A stretch of DNA of 64,000 bases from Tolypocladium sp. Sup5 PDA-1 (GCA_000750105.3 JPHH03000024.1:186001-250000); one strand, 5' to 3'; numbered from the stretch's first letter, positions 11,471-22,639 are shown. Translations and numbers: made by a program. Notes: a model not told the origin generated them from the letters alone.

Positions 11471-11931
11471 ACTTGATAGCTCAATGATGGCATCTGCGCT
11501 GAAGCTGGCGCACATCCACTAACAGAACCAACTCCAGAAGTGGTGGCTTCCCAAGTGCACTCTTTTGCCAGATGCTTGACCTTTTTCACTGGCTTAAATG
11601 AGGTTTCGCTTCGGGCATAAACCAACCGCTTGTGAACGGGTGTAGCTCGTCGGGACCGTTCAACTTGAGCATCTGGCCTCAGTCCTGTCAACACCAGGTC
11701 GAAGAGCCAGACTAGTGGAAGAAACTCTGGTTGGAGTTCCGCTAATCCGACAGGTGGGTTGAGAACGACCACACGATGGTCACAGCAACCGGTTGGCGCC
11801 GCAACCACCGCCCTGTCTTCCCCGGAAGAAACAGGCACGCCAAATTCTCTCAAGGGCCTTCACCTCAGGGTAACATCTACTACCAACTATGCTCAGCATT
11901 CGTGAAACCCCGCATCGTCAAAAACACATAG

Positions 11932-12777
11932 ATGCTGGCGCCGACCTGCTCGTGGCTACTCGGGAACCTGAACTGCAGCTCGAGGCCCCGAGCCAACGCG
12001 ACGGCATGTTCGCTTAGCCATCGCGATCGGTCAGGCAAGACTCTCATCGTAATGGTCAGAAGTTGCCTCGCCGCCGACGAACTGGCAAAGCTGACTGACG
12101 TCGCTCTTCGCCGGCCGTGAGAAAGCAGGTGGATGGGCCAAACTGAACCTGCATTCCCGCGTCTGCGTCGCCTGCGGTCTCGTCCCAGTCGGTTGTCCTC
12201 ATTTCGACGTCGTCCTCTCCGAAGCCGTTCATCACACTCCGCAGCGCAGAGTGGCGATCGCCTTCCCGGTTCGCAGATATGCTTTGTATGCCCTGGATCA
12301 TCCTCTCCCTCTCCCCTGAAGCACTCATCTGCTGCGACTAGATGGCCTTCACCTGATCCTGCGATGGTACTGCGGCCCCAGAAAACGTCGCCCCTGCAAA
12401 CCTACCCGTCTTGCTCCTCTTTCGGGTACGATGGTGGCCTCGAGCTCGACCGTCGAGGACAGCGCTGATTGCTGGAACCGACAAAGATGCTGCATCATTG
12501 TCAACAGCTCCGTCGATTGGGCCGTCACCTGATTCGTGCCCATGGCGCTTCGGACGATGTTAATCAGCCGCGTTGCGTAGCCGATACTGTTGAACTGGTA
12601 CGCTTCTAAGACCGCCACCACTGTTCCGCCCTCCTCGACATGTGCCGATCCGTTTCGGCTCCCACTAGGCAATACTGCACGCAAGCCTGCCTGTTGGGCC
12701 TCAAGATAGGCGGCGATCTCGACGGCAACTGCCCCAACGTGTTCTCGCATCGCACCGCCGAAGGCGGCACCCGCCAC
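11932..12777 (-). pseudogene. unrecognised helical ORF pair, probably broken gene
   Basis: Two adjacent minus-strand frames (12349-12777 and 12056-12328) have coding-like composition. The first contains long helix-compatible stretches such as YATRLINIVRSAMG and TELLTMMQHLCRFQQSAL. I do not recognise the family. The frames do not join without a shift near 12340, and the 5' end stops at the point where the plus-strand kinase remnant begins (about 12777), which suggests a rearrangement junction. Confidence 0.3.
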
Positions 12778-13301
12778 CCCATCGCAACCTCATGGTGAAT
12801 GAGGACGACGACAACCCTTCTTGGCGAGCTTTCTTGATTGACCTGGACCTTGCTGTACGAGAACAGCGAGAAGGTGCCTCAGGAGCAAAAGGAAAGCTGG
12901 CACGAGGGCATTCATGGCTATAGGAGCTTTGCTGGACGACCAACACTCCTTCATGCACGATCTGGAGTCTTTTTTTTTGGGTGCTGTTCTGGATATGCAT
13001 ACACTACAACGGGCCAGACGACAGCAAACCTGTTCAGCGATTTGAAAAGTGGAACTACGTGGATACGGATGAGTTAGCAGAGTTGAAGAACGGTCAGGTA
13101 TCCCATGAAGGAGATTTCATCAAGACTACAAGGGAGTACTTCACATCACTCTATGAGCCGTTGATACCTTGGGTTAACAGGTTGCGGAAAGTGGTGTTTC
13201 CCAATGGCGGGAGATGGGAGAAGGAAGACGATCAGTTATATCTGCGAATGAAGGATATTCTTCGGGAAGCTCAAAAGGATATAGAGGTGGCAAGCGTGTA
13301 G
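12778..13301 (+). pseudogene. 5'-truncated FunK1-type protein kinase remnant
   Basis: The sequence begins at the catalytic loop (HRN in place of HRD), followed by NLMVNEDDDNPSW, the activation segment start LIDLDLAVREQREG, then RAFMAIGALL, SFMHDLESFF, LFWICIHYNGP and FEKWNYVDT. This is the C-terminal half of the fungal kinase family FunK1, abundant in Pezizomycotina and largely uncharacterised. The N-lobe with the ATP-binding lysine is absent. Reading the family needs two frame changes, one near 12900 and one in a run of nine T residues at 12970-12978. The piece from there to the stop at 13299-13301 is open. It cannot encode an active kinase. Confidence 0.8.
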
Positions 13302-13590
13302 CATGGTGTCACTACTCGAATGGGGAAACGATTGAGGTTGGTACTACTCGCGACTGGCATAATGCTACGAGGCCGTGGCCAACAACAGGTGACCTCAGTG
13401 GTCTGCTGACTAGATAGCTGACTAGTTGTTGATCTACTGATCTCTGGGGCTGAGAAAAAGCAAGGAAAAGGCCGGCTAGACGCGGCGGAAGAAGGTAGCC
13501 AAAAAAGGGAAGGATTTCACTTACACGGAAGAAGGGCATCAATTGAATCAAGCTTTTATTGGGATTCGGGACTTGCTCGTAGCGACACTT

Positions 13591-14137
13591 TCACTTCGTC
13601 CAAAACATGTAGAATCTTGCCCGCGAACGCCGGCGGAACCACGACGCATCTCTTCCCTCCAGAGGGGCGTTCGACCTTTTATGAGGGCATGAGCGATACT
13701 GCAGGTCCCACCCTCTGGCAGATAACCGACGCTGGACGACCTCAAAGGTGTTCAGTGAGGCGCCAAAGATGATTTGGAATTTTCCCTCTCTAGCGAGCCT
13801 CTCGCTCTGCGTTTCTCGAAGCGAGCTATCGTCGTAATGTCGCCTCTTCCATGGCGTGGGGATTGGGTCCTCGAAGTCAAAGCTGGGCTTCTGACGCTTA
13901 GCTAAATGGAAAGAGTTAGCCTGGTGGCATCAGACTGGGCTTTCACTCACCTGAAGGTTGCTGTCCAGATTGACTTCGTCTCGTTTTTGTGTTCTGGGTC
14001 GAGAGGAGAACCGTCGCTGCCAGCTCTTCTTCGCAAGCGAATGACTGCTCAATGGCTTCGTCGGGAAGGGGTAAGGTAGCAGCGAGCTTCAGGAGACACT
14101 CAGAAATATCGATTTGTTTGCGAGATGAGGTGAGCAT
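13591..14137 (-). CDS. hypothetical protein, two exons
   Basis: Exon 1 (14137-13951) and exon 2 (13901-13591) are joined by a 49-nt intron with GTGAGT donor and TTTAG acceptor, giving 165 residues. The open frame continues cleanly through the splice, which supports a real gene. The product is hydrophilic, with an acidic helical N-terminus (KLAATLPLPDEAIEQSFACEEE), a basic linker (KRQKP) and an Arg-rich C-terminus ending MFWTK. I recognise no domain. The start is uncertain: the same frame is open further upstream, and the chosen ATG lies in a GCATGC palindrome shared with a plus-strand frame, so an upstream exon is possible. Confidence 0.45.
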
Positions 14138-15031
14138 GCTCGGAGCGCGGACGCTGCACGCGGTGAACGAGCAGCCCTGCCGGCTCCACAGATCGCAGCG
14201 AGATAGAATTCCACCAAGCCATCTCGTGGGACGTAGACAAAGCGCACGTTCCGCAGAGACGATGTCAGTGCGATACCGGTGCCGGCCGTCTTCAATGCCG
14301 GTTGTCGTGAACCACAACACCCGTAAGGGTTACCCGGCGCACCGGATCCGAAGCCTAACGACTCTACTAAGCCTCTACAGTCTCGTCGCAGAGAATCAGG
14401 GTCGATAGGATGGCCAGCTTCCAATGAACCAAGGTTCGCGAGGATGAATGTGAAGAACGTCTGCCCGATTCCGGACTCGCCCACGGTCATGGAGATGCAG
14501 CTGGAGTCGTTCATGGGCGGCACCACGTACTCGAGCCCCAACGCGAGGGTCGTCTGGAACGAGTATCCCGACACGATCACGTCGATGTACATCGGCGAGA
14601 ACGAGGTCAGACCGGTCGTAGAGCAACTAGTTGACCACGCACCTGATCTTGAACAAAGTTCGTCAACTCGGTCATGTCGGACCTCGATCTCGCCTCCATG
14701 ATGGAGGGCATCGGCGTCGAGAGGGGAGCGTGGAGGCGAGTACCACCCCGAGACTGTGACCGGGCAGGTGGACACTCGCGGCAAGATGTTCGCGAATCCG
14801 TTCGCCCCGGCGGCGATGGATGGTGGCTCAGGTAGCGGCGGGAACTTGGGAGGTGGAGGTGATCAATCGGGTTCGGGATTCAGCTCAGGTGGAGGGCGTG
14901 TCCCAGCAGGTGTCAACAGCATCAACCAGAGGGCGAACGAGATCATGTTGGCGTACAAGCAGTCGACCGTGGATATAGTCCTGATCGTGCAGAGGCAGGC
15001 GCAGTTATTGACGAGGGCATGCGCACTATAG
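14135..15031 (+). pseudogene. decayed GC3-rich protein-coding remnant, family unknown
   Basis: Successive pieces in changing plus-strand frames have strong coding composition with G or C at third positions: about 14135-14200, 14200-14256, 14258-14300, 14444-14640, 14662-14700 and 14745-15031. The longest contains TYSSPNARVVWNEYPDTITS; the last is glycine-rich and then predicted helical to the stop at 15031. A likely intron (GTAAGG ... CTAAG ... CTACAG) sits at 14322-14379. At least three frame changes remain. I do not recognise the family. The base composition differs from neighbouring genes, which hints at a foreign or mobile origin, but that is inference. Confidence 0.4.
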
Positions 15032-15604
15032 CTTCATCGAGGGCCCCCCGCGGTGATCGAGGGGGCCACCGGCATCTACGTGGAGACCATGCCGTGCTCC
15101 GCTCCTAGGCAGGGACGACGGCTCGACGATGAAGCATCTCCAATAGTGAATCAGGCTCGATGCTTGGGGGGTGCTGGGGGCGGGGTAAATCTGCCTCGGC
15201 ATCAGCCCAATAGTCACCCGCCATCTGGCGCCCTTGCATGCGTAGTTGGTGTCAAGGCCCCGCACCGGGTCACACCCGGAAGGATCATGTAAGCTGTTCG
15301 CATTGACACGGCAGAAGACGGCCGTGACACCGATAAAACGATAGTCGGCTGCGGCCTACATTAGATAGGCATCAAAGCGGGAGTGCGAGGAATATATATA
15401 GCCTCCAGCCCACCATGACACCAACAAAAGCCCCGTTCAAGCAGTGCAGTTGACTCGGACACCCACCCGTTTGGACTTTAACCCTTTCTCAATCAAAGCA
15501 ACGCGCTTTTCGACTCCAATGGACAACGGAACGAATGATGCCTCGGCTAGTGAGCCGCGAAGAAATCGCGTTCTCAAACGCAAACCTCTTACGTTCGCCG
15601 CCAG

Positions 15605-16063
15605 ATGGAACATCAAGCTGCTCCGTGGGCTTCAAGCAAAGTTGAAGGAGGACCCCGAGGCGGACCTCACTGCGAGGGTGGGACCGGCAAGTCGCGCATT
15701 ATCGAGGCACTCATCGCATTGTTCGGTGAGAAGGGCATTTCGAATCGGCTCCTAATCACGGCGACATCAGGGACAGCCGCAGCGCGCATCAACGGTATTA
15801 CGATCCACTCCGCCTGCGGGTTCACCAAGGACCAAGGGGTGGGCGCGAACATGGCGAAAGAGCTCGACGGGGTGCGACTGCCAAAGCAGGCGGACCGCTT
15901 CGTCCACGGCCAGTCCCGGATGGACTGGCAGGAAAAGGACGTGCTCGTCATCGACGAGGTGAGATAGCGTAATATCAACACAACCCATGTCCTTTGACTC
16001 ACTCCTTCCTCTTTGGTTCACGGGAGGGTAGCTCATTTCGGCGGCTGGCACATTGTCATTCAA
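15605..16063 (+). mobile_element. PIF1-type helicase fragment, Helitron-like
   Basis: The frame contains a Walker A motif (EGGTGKSR), the PIF1-type segment LLITATSGTAAARINGITIH and a Walker B motif (VLVIDEV). After VIDE the frame runs into GTGAGA and a stop; a further family block, FGGWHIV, appears at about 16035 in another frame. The start also needs a frame change from the preceding plus-strand frame at 15444-15600. PIF1 helicases of this type are carried by fungal Helitron rolling-circle transposons, and the piece lacks the Rep domain and the C-terminal helicase motifs. A truncated cellular PIF1-like gene is the alternative. Confidence 0.7.
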
Positions 16064-16926
16064 ACGACTGACTACCTATGCGTCATCTAAGTTCCTTGAA
16101 CCTATGAAGTCTCCTAGCCATAAGCATGGAAGAATGACGTGGCCCGCTATGGTAGGACTTGGAGAGGCACCTGCTGCTTCGGTTGCTTCACGCTGGAGAG
16201 CGAAGACACGAGCGCAACTGACGCTGTGGAGGTTACCGGCCATGTGTGTGGATGTGGGTGTCTAGGTCGCTAACACTCATACCTCGCAGTCCCGTTCGTC
16301 GAGGTGCTGAACATCTCCGTCGCCATCACAAGTGTCCACTCAGACGCGGCGACCTGAGAAACTCGCCGACACTGTGGCCCAGATCCGGCTCAGCTTTGAC
16401 CGCCAACTTGGGAAAGGGAGACGTTGCCGCCTTTGCCGAGCCGACGACGGGCCGACGGCTGGGCCGAGGACGGACGGAACGGGGGCGGAGCTGAGGACGG
16501 GGACGGAGCCCAGCCTGCCCCGGCCGGCCGCCTCGATGGCGAGGCCCAGCAGCTTCGATGCGCATAAAAAGTTAGGCACAAAGGGGCGCATTGCTTCAGT
16601 TTCGACTGCGCCGCCTAGACGCACATCTCGTGCGACCCGTGCGCGTCCGAAGCCACGAGTGCGCGCTACTTTACTTCGCAGGCTACGCCCATCATGTCCC
16701 TAAACTTGCTCTCCATAAGGAACGCGTCGCCGCTGGTCGCCGGTAGCTGCACCGTGGCCAGTCGAGGAAGACGGCGGCCGAGGCCAAGTACACTTGAGAC
16801 GGTAATGGAGAGGTACTGATGAACGAATTGTCATCGTACTGGTATACTTTGCGGTAAGGGCCCGCCACTACCGCATCTGCCCAGCGGTTCCACGACCTCA
16901 AAGGAGAGCTCAAGCAAATTGCCCTT
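16064..16926. other. GC-rich stretch without a supported gene
   Basis: Frames at 16326-16703 are open on both strands because the region is rich in GC and poor in stop codons. Their translations are Arg/Pro/Ser-rich and unconvincing. It may be further debris of the helicase-bearing element. Confidence 0.45.
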
Positions 16927-18567
16927 TCATGGCTTCTTTCGCGGGGAACGTGAGCGTGATTTGGTGCGCTTGACAGGAGGGCGAAGATCTAGCGACAACT
17001 CGTCTGCTGACGTCTCAGATTCGTAAGACGTTGGTTCATTCGAACCAGGATTCAGCATCGTTTGTTGGCTGGTGACGATCGTATCAGCGGCCGACTCCTC
17101 GATTGCGAAGCTCAGTCCCAAACCATCGCCTGGGGGAGATGCAATGGATCCATCACGATCTGCCCTCTCGTTCGCTTGCTTGATCGCGTTGTCTCTTTGT
17201 CGCTTTGCCCAGTCTCTGCCGTTCCTATATGCAGCAGCTCCTTGACGAAATGTATCGAGATCGTTGGTCATGGCAAACGCTTGAAGTTGTGTCATGACAA
17301 ACCCAGTATGTAATCCAGGGGTAGATGGTGGTATTGGATGACTGGTGTACATTTTTAGCTGGCCATCTTGGTATGTGCAGCCAAGAGTGTAGGCCCTGTT
17401 GTCATAGGTCGCATTGGGATTATTGTAAGTCTGGAGAGCGTTCATGCCCCTTGCCCCAAGTGCCATATCATAGCATAATTGTCGTTTGGCCACAGCTGCT
17501 GATCCATCGGGTCCCTTGACCTCACCAAAAAAGTTAGGTGCCACCGGGAGGTCGTCTTGTGTTGAAGGTACAATACGGCCACCAAGTTCATTCCGGACGC
17601 ACGGTTGGAGCTGTTCCGGGCGTGCACCATAATATATATCCGGGTTTCCAGGCACAAGCGAGCCATCAGTCAAGTGGGCGAGGTTCTTGAATGGTATTTG
17701 TCCCCCGACGCATTTGGAATCTTGGACTCGTCCTCCAATGATCGGCATCACGGTTGCCATGACTTGTGCCTCCTTGGAAGCGTGCGCATCTACCCCCTGG
17801 AAGCGGTCGAACGCACCCTCTGAGAATTGTGAGGGCGAGAGGGATAACCGAGGTTGCCTCAGGGCTTGCTTGATATCACCAAGGTTATCTGGCCGCGCGG
17901 GGACCTCGCCATCGGGATAAGTGTATCGGTCGGGATAGATGCAGTGATCGACCAGGTTTTGCTGAAAATTACGATCGTACGGGCCCGTGCTCTTTGTTGT
18001 GGTCGTATTCGGGGTCCCACTGCTCTTGGCCGGGGACTGAGAGCCTCGTTTTCGACGACCGAGACTTGACTCTCGTGAGCTCATCTTGTATTTCGACCCA
18101 GTGAAACGATGCTGCGAATGATCAGCTATGATACTGCGCGAGCACGAGCGCATGCTTACTCCTCTCAAATCCCTGAGATCTGGACCACCGTGTGACGCAA
18201 AACGCTTGATTTCTCCTAAGGACGTCGGTGAACAGCAGCGGAGAAACGCCTGAACTGGCTGCTGGTTGCTCGTCGACTCGGAAGGCCGTCGAGCAGCGAG
18301 CCGGTGGCTCCGTCTGAGACTCGAGTTGAGGGGACGGGCGCCTTCGACACCGTCTATGGCCCGCAGTGCGTTTTTCGTGAGATGCTGCTTGGATAAATTC
18401 TCCCAAAACCTCGTCGGTGGGAAGTCTGGATGACTCAACCTTTGTTTCTTCGATGAATGGTGCGCCGCGTCAGCGTGGGGCGATGGATCTGAGCACGAAG
18501 GGCGTCGTCGCTTGCGTGAGCCGTGGTCAACGGGTCGCTCATATGGTATGCTTTGCGTCATGAGCAT
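16927..18567 (-). CDS. DUF7924-type protein with PD-(D/E)XK nuclease-like motifs
   Basis: The open frame gives 546 residues from the ATG at 18567. The N-terminal 160 residues are basic and include the family block FWENLSKQHLTKNALRAID. The C-terminal half carries a compact domain: NPDIYYGARP (near 307), then NFFGEVKGPDGSAAVAKRQ (near 345-362) and a conserved YRNGRDWAKRQRD. The spacing of PD and E-x-K resembles a PD-(D/E)XK nuclease core; I recall this region as DUF7924, a fungal family of unknown function. A possible 48-nt in-frame intron (18112-18159) would remove 16 residues. The C-terminus is Arg/Ser/Lys-rich and could direct nuclear import. The nuclease reading is inference from motifs. 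Confidence 0.65.
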   Translation of the reverse strand: MLMTQSIPYERPVDHGSRKRRRPSCSDPSPHADAAHHSSKKQRLSHPDFPPTRFWENLSKQHLTKNALRAIDGVEGARPLNSSLRRSHRLAARRPSESTSNQQPVQAFLRCCSPTSLGEIKRFASHGGPDLRDLRGVSMRSCSRSIIADHSQHRFTGSKYKMSSRESSLGRRKRGSQSPAKSSGTPNTTTTKSTGPYDRNFQQNLVDHCIYPDRYTYPDGEVPARPDNLGDIKQALRQPRLSLSPSQFSEGAFDRFQGVDAHASKEAQVMATVMPIIGGRVQDSKCVGGQIPFKNLAHLTDGSLVPGNPDIYYGARPEQLQPCVRNELGGRIVPSTQDDLPVAPNFFGEVKGPDGSAAVAKRQLCYDMALGARGMNALQTYNNPNATYDNRAYTLGCTYQDGQLKMYTSHPIPPSTPGLHTGFVMTQLQAFAMTNDLDTFRQGAAAYRNGRDWAKRQRDNAIKQANERADRDGSIASPPGDGLGLSFAIEESAADTIVTSQQTMLNPGSNEPTSYESETSADELSLDLRPPVKRTKSRSRSPRKKP

Positions 18568-18796
18568 GCTTGAGAGCTTGACATGGTTGAGTGGTCGATG
18601 GAAAAGAATGTCATTTTATGTCTGGAAGTGTTCGGCCACAGGAGACCAGCGCGACCCTCGAGAAGCGCAAGTGGGTGGGCGTCAGATTGCTGATTGGTCA
18701 CAAGGAACACCCCGCTTTAACACGAGGACTGGAAACCAACCATTTGTTGGCGTCCTTGGACATCCCAGGCATCCCACGCCCCGTTAGCGCTGCGTG

Positions 18797-20230
18797 AAGA
18801 ACGCACACGCGGGACCAGCCAGGTCTACCCTACATTCGTGAACGGCTTCACTGGCTGCGAGTTCATGTCTACTCCGACGGATCGCAACTGCCGAACGGAG
18901 CCGTGGGATACGGCTTTGCCATCCACCAGAATGAGCAGTCCCTAACCCGAGGATCTGGCCGGCTAGGTCCAGCCGAAGTTTTCGACGCAGAGGCATTTGG
19001 AGCCCTTGAGGGCTTGCGAGCCGCCGTAGGCTTGTCCATCGCAGCGACGAGCAGCATTGTAGTCTGCATCGACAACCTTGCAGTGGCCACCTGCTTGCGC
19101 GGGAATCCCGCAGACTCGTCTCAGCTCGAGTTCACCAAGTTCCAGGACTTGGCTAAGTCCCACGGGGACGTCCAGATCCGCTGGATCCCTGGACACGCCG
19201 ACATACCGGGCAATGAGGAGGCCGACGGCCTCGCCAAAGCAGGGTGTCTGCAGCCCGAACCACCAGGAGCCATGCCATCACTGGCGCATCTGCGCCGATT
19301 GGCCAGGCAGCAACCGAGAGACGCCTTCAGAGCATGGTGGTCCACCGAAGCCCCAGAGTCGTACAGGCCTCTGGACCTCGAGGCCACCACAAACTGCCCC
19401 CCCGAGCTCACGCTCCCAAGAGCAACGCTCCACTCCCTTCTTGCTGCAAGATCCCACCACGGAGATTTTGCCCAATATCACGAGCGCTTCAACCATGAAG
19501 ACGCACGCCTAGACTGCTCATGCGGACGACGCAAAGCGCCAGAGCACCCGTTCTACTGCAGGAAGATACCGCCACGGCTCCGGATGAGGCTGACACCCTC
19601 ACCGGCCGAAGCGATTCACCATGCAGTAGGCAAGGGCTTCAAAGCCTTCGTCGCGATGACGTCGGAAAGCTCCTTCTTCCAAAGGATCTGCCCACGCCAT
19701 TAGGCGATTGTCACTCTCTCCTCTTCCCCTTTTTTTTTTTGTTTTGTGTTTTTGTTTCTGAAATTCTGGTCACGGTCGGACGAAAGGCGCCGCCACGCCC
19801 CTTATCCGGCCGAGGCCCTCCATTCTGGCTGCGAGGCGCAGCCTGAGCGGAAAAGCCTTCCCAGGCTCATCGCAAAGATGAGCGACGACCGCGGCAAGAA
19901 GCCGCTTGCAACTCTACATCCCGCGGACGGGTGCGAGGCTCCACCGAAAGAGCGCCTTTGAGCCGATGAGATGCTAGATGGTGTTTGTTTTGAAATGAAG
20001 AGGCGCGCTGGTGACGGTGGAGTAAGGGAAATAACTGCTGGCGTCTGAGGCAGCCACTCTTGGCTGCTAACCTGGACCACCCGCAAAGAACCTTTCGCCA
20101 TGCAGTCGTCCCAAAGTCATCTTTGTACATTAGATTCATCAGCTTAGCACGTCCTTTGCCCCAGTAGGGGCTTCAGCTTTAGGCTCCCGGACGTTAAATA
20201 ATTATAGGTTATAGGTTATAGGTTATAGGC
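18797..20230 (+). mobile_element. 5'-truncated Tad1-like LINE, RNase H end
   Basis: From 18797 to 19703 the frame encodes an RNase H domain: VYSDGSQLPNGAVGYG (first Asp), DAEAFGALEGLRAA (Glu), IDN (second Asp) and WIPGHADIPGNEEADGLAK. A cysteine-rich tail follows (C-x-C ... H ... C). This is the end of ORF2 of fungal non-LTR retrotransposons of the Tad1 type. The reverse transcriptase and endonuclease parts are missing, as usual for 5'-truncated copies. The 3' untranslated region of about 500 bp holds a T-rich tract (19728-19740) and ends in the heptamer tail listed next. The insertion lies about 230 bp upstream of the DUF7924 gene start. Confidence 0.85.
20196..20230 (+). repeat. heptamer tail of the LINE
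   Basis: About four copies of the heptamer TATAGGT end the LINE. Short tandem tails like this mark the 3' end of many non-LTR retrotransposons in place of poly(A). Confidence 0.8.
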
Positions 20231-20676
20231 TGCGAGTTCATCCCGCCTCATAGCAGTTATGCAGGGGCGCAACATTCGCTACAGCGCTTCCTGAGACGGC
20301 GGTGCGTTTCATTTCATGGTCGTGTGACACAGCTCTAATATTAGAAATCGTCCCGGCGGGCCATTTCTCTTGTCGTCCTCGTTATGGACAGGCAGAATGC
20401 TGTGGGACGTCGACTATCCTTATGGCATATCTGCGAGCGCAGCATATCACCCGCAGGCTAGAGCACAAGCCAGGGGCGGCGTTGGCAACTACGCTTGTGC
20501 TCGCTGGGATGGACGCCCCGCCATACCGGGGCCACGGTGGTGCGTGTTCGTCGACCACCTACGCAACCACTGCACTGACCAACGCTCAAGTGGTCGTCAC
20601 CGCCCAGTCTGCGATTGCCTTTCACATCGAACACTTCACAATAGCAGTGCAGATGTGCTTGTGATTTTTATTTCTC

Positions 20677-20955
20677 TTAATGGATACACAAGTCGCCTCC
20701 TGTCTTATTCGGGGTGGCATGGAACCGCACCCCCCCATGACGCGCATCCAAGGGTTGTTCATCATTTGCCAGGTCCTCGAATCGCCTCGCCTCCTCGTAC
20801 TTGCTCAAGTCTCGAAGCACAAGCGCAAGGTTGTTCATGCTAGCCAGTCTGCGGGGGCCGAGCACTCTTATCTGCCGCTTTAGCGTGTGCCGATACAAGG
20901 ACTCGGCTTCCTCGTACTTGCCCAGGCGAGATGGTCGGGATGGGCATCCACGTTG
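20677..20955 (-). pseudogene. tetratricopeptide-repeat fragment (kinesin light chain type)
   Basis: The minus-strand frame reads LGKYEEAESLYRHTLKRQ, then LASMNNLALVLRDLSKYEEA, which is about one and a half TPR units of the kinesin-light-chain/NB-ARC-associated type found at the ends of fungal STAND proteins. The frame breaks off upstream near 20955 and turns into non-repeat sequence before the stop at 20677. No NB-ARC or NACHT domain is nearby, so this is a stray remnant. Confidence 0.65.
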
Positions 20956-21010
20956 TTCACATCTAATCTGCAGTCTTCCATTGTGCGGTGGCCCACTCTC
21001 TATCTCGTCC

Positions 21011-22625
21011 TCAACAAGATCCTCCGCTTCTTACGAGGCTGTTCTTCATTGCCATTGCTCCCTCATTGCCATTGCTCCCAACGTCCAGATCCGACCCACC
21101 GATTCTCTTTCCCGATCCGCACTTCAGCTTGATTCGAATCCTCGGCATTATGACACTGTTTGCTGGTGATTGTGGGTCGCAATGAGAAGACTGTGAAGTA
21201 ACGGTGTCTTGGCAGCCTGCCATTCTCGAACTTGGCTTGACTTTGATCTTGATCCGAGGCCTCTTGAATTTATCCTGGTTGCATTCCGAACGCGTCTCTG
21301 GCAATTGTGGAATCGTGCCGGCCGGCTTCTCTCCCACTGACGCCTCCATGACACTCGGCATCGATGCAGCCGACAAGGCGATCTGGGGAGGGGTTTTCGG
21401 GCAGTCGGGTGATAAGATGTCTGCAATCTCATCATGACAACTCATGGCCATGTGCAATTCGTCGAGCACCAGCAATGCATCTGATGCGTACACGAAATCA
21501 ACGGTCGGTCCCATTGGTGGTGTGTTGGGGCTTGGGGCTGTATCCGGCGAGGATATAAATGAACATCCCCAGACATCAGATGCCGCACTCGATAGCTCGA
21601 AATGTGTCGCCTCATGGACCGCACTGATGGATGGGAGCTCCATAGCAAACGGCTGCTCCATGTCGTGCGCAATCAAGTCGACTATTTGCGCTGATTGCGC
21701 TCCCAGATGATCACCAGGGTGTACAGCGCACTCCACCAGGTCATTCTTCAGCATGGTTTGGTCACCGTCGTCGGTACCTGAGGTCGAGTGAAGTAGCAGT
21801 GGCTGAATGCAAGTCGGCACTCCGCTCGGTGGCAAAGGTTCGGACAATGTCGCCGCCGATTCCGGCTCGGGTGTGCTGGGAATTGATATGAACTCAGACA
21901 TGAGCTTGTCCCATGACTCCGCATCGGAACACTCCGATGTCGCGTCGCTCGAGGTTGCCGTTGACTCGGACAGTGTTCCTAGCCCAAGCTTTGGAGGTTC
22001 CTTCGTAGCCACGGCTGCGTTGAGCTTCGGAACACGGTAACCATGGGCATCATGTAGGTGACAATAGCCCGATTCTTGCCTGTCCGACGTGAAGTCGCAT
22101 TCCAAACACGTCCAACGCCACCCGTGGCACTTCTTGATGTGCTTGCGGGCGTCAGCGTCTCGTTCCCAGTATTGGAGTCTGTAGCCCGGGAGCAAGTCTT
22201 TCCTCTGCACGCAAAGGGGACAAAATGGTGGTCGAATCAGTGTATGCCGATACGTCATCGAGCCGCAAGACCTCTCGCTTTGAGAGATGACTGCGGCAAT
22301 GGTCGTGCCATTCGTCCTTTCTCGAGAACTCCATGCAGAAGTAGCAAAACATCAGGTCGGACCAGAGAACGCCGAATTGCTTGGCCGTCGCCACTCTTCG
22401 ACAGCGGTGGACATGCTTGCATCGGTCTTGTTTGCGGATGCTATAATCTTGTTAGATTCGTATGCAATGGCTTGGGGTGCACACTCACCATCCCACGTCC
22501 TCACAGAAGCGGCATACCCCGCGTTGCAATTCCTCTCCAGGGCGCACAGCCAGGGTCGCTGTTGGGTGAAGTCATAGGGGTTACAGAAATGCACCTTCCA
22601 TGGACAAACGTAGTAGCGCAGTGCA
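21011..22625 (-). pseudogene. fungal C2H2 zinc-finger protein, one frameshift
   Basis: The upstream part (about 22625-22490) contains CNPYDFTQQRPWLCALERNC; a 61-nt intron (22430-22490, GTGAGT ... AACAAG) then leads to FCYFCMEFSRKDEWHDHCRSH. The frame must shift by one base near 22270-22290 to continue into RHTLIRPPFCPLC, a WTCLECDF finger and a long acidic Ser/Pro-rich region ending at 21011. The Cys/His arrangement and the RHTLIRP block belong to a common fungal C2H2 family of putative DNA-binding proteins. No start codon is visible at the 5' end, so an upstream exon may be missing. Near the C-terminus the block PRIRIKLK is a near copy of PRIKIKVK. It is either a pseudogene or a gene with a one-base assembly error. 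Confidence 0.6.
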
Positions 22626-22639
22626 AACTATAATCAAGT

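Noticed and set aside
16326..16703. GC-rich open frames on both strands
   Set aside because: They are Arg/Pro-rich translations of stop-poor DNA without motifs.
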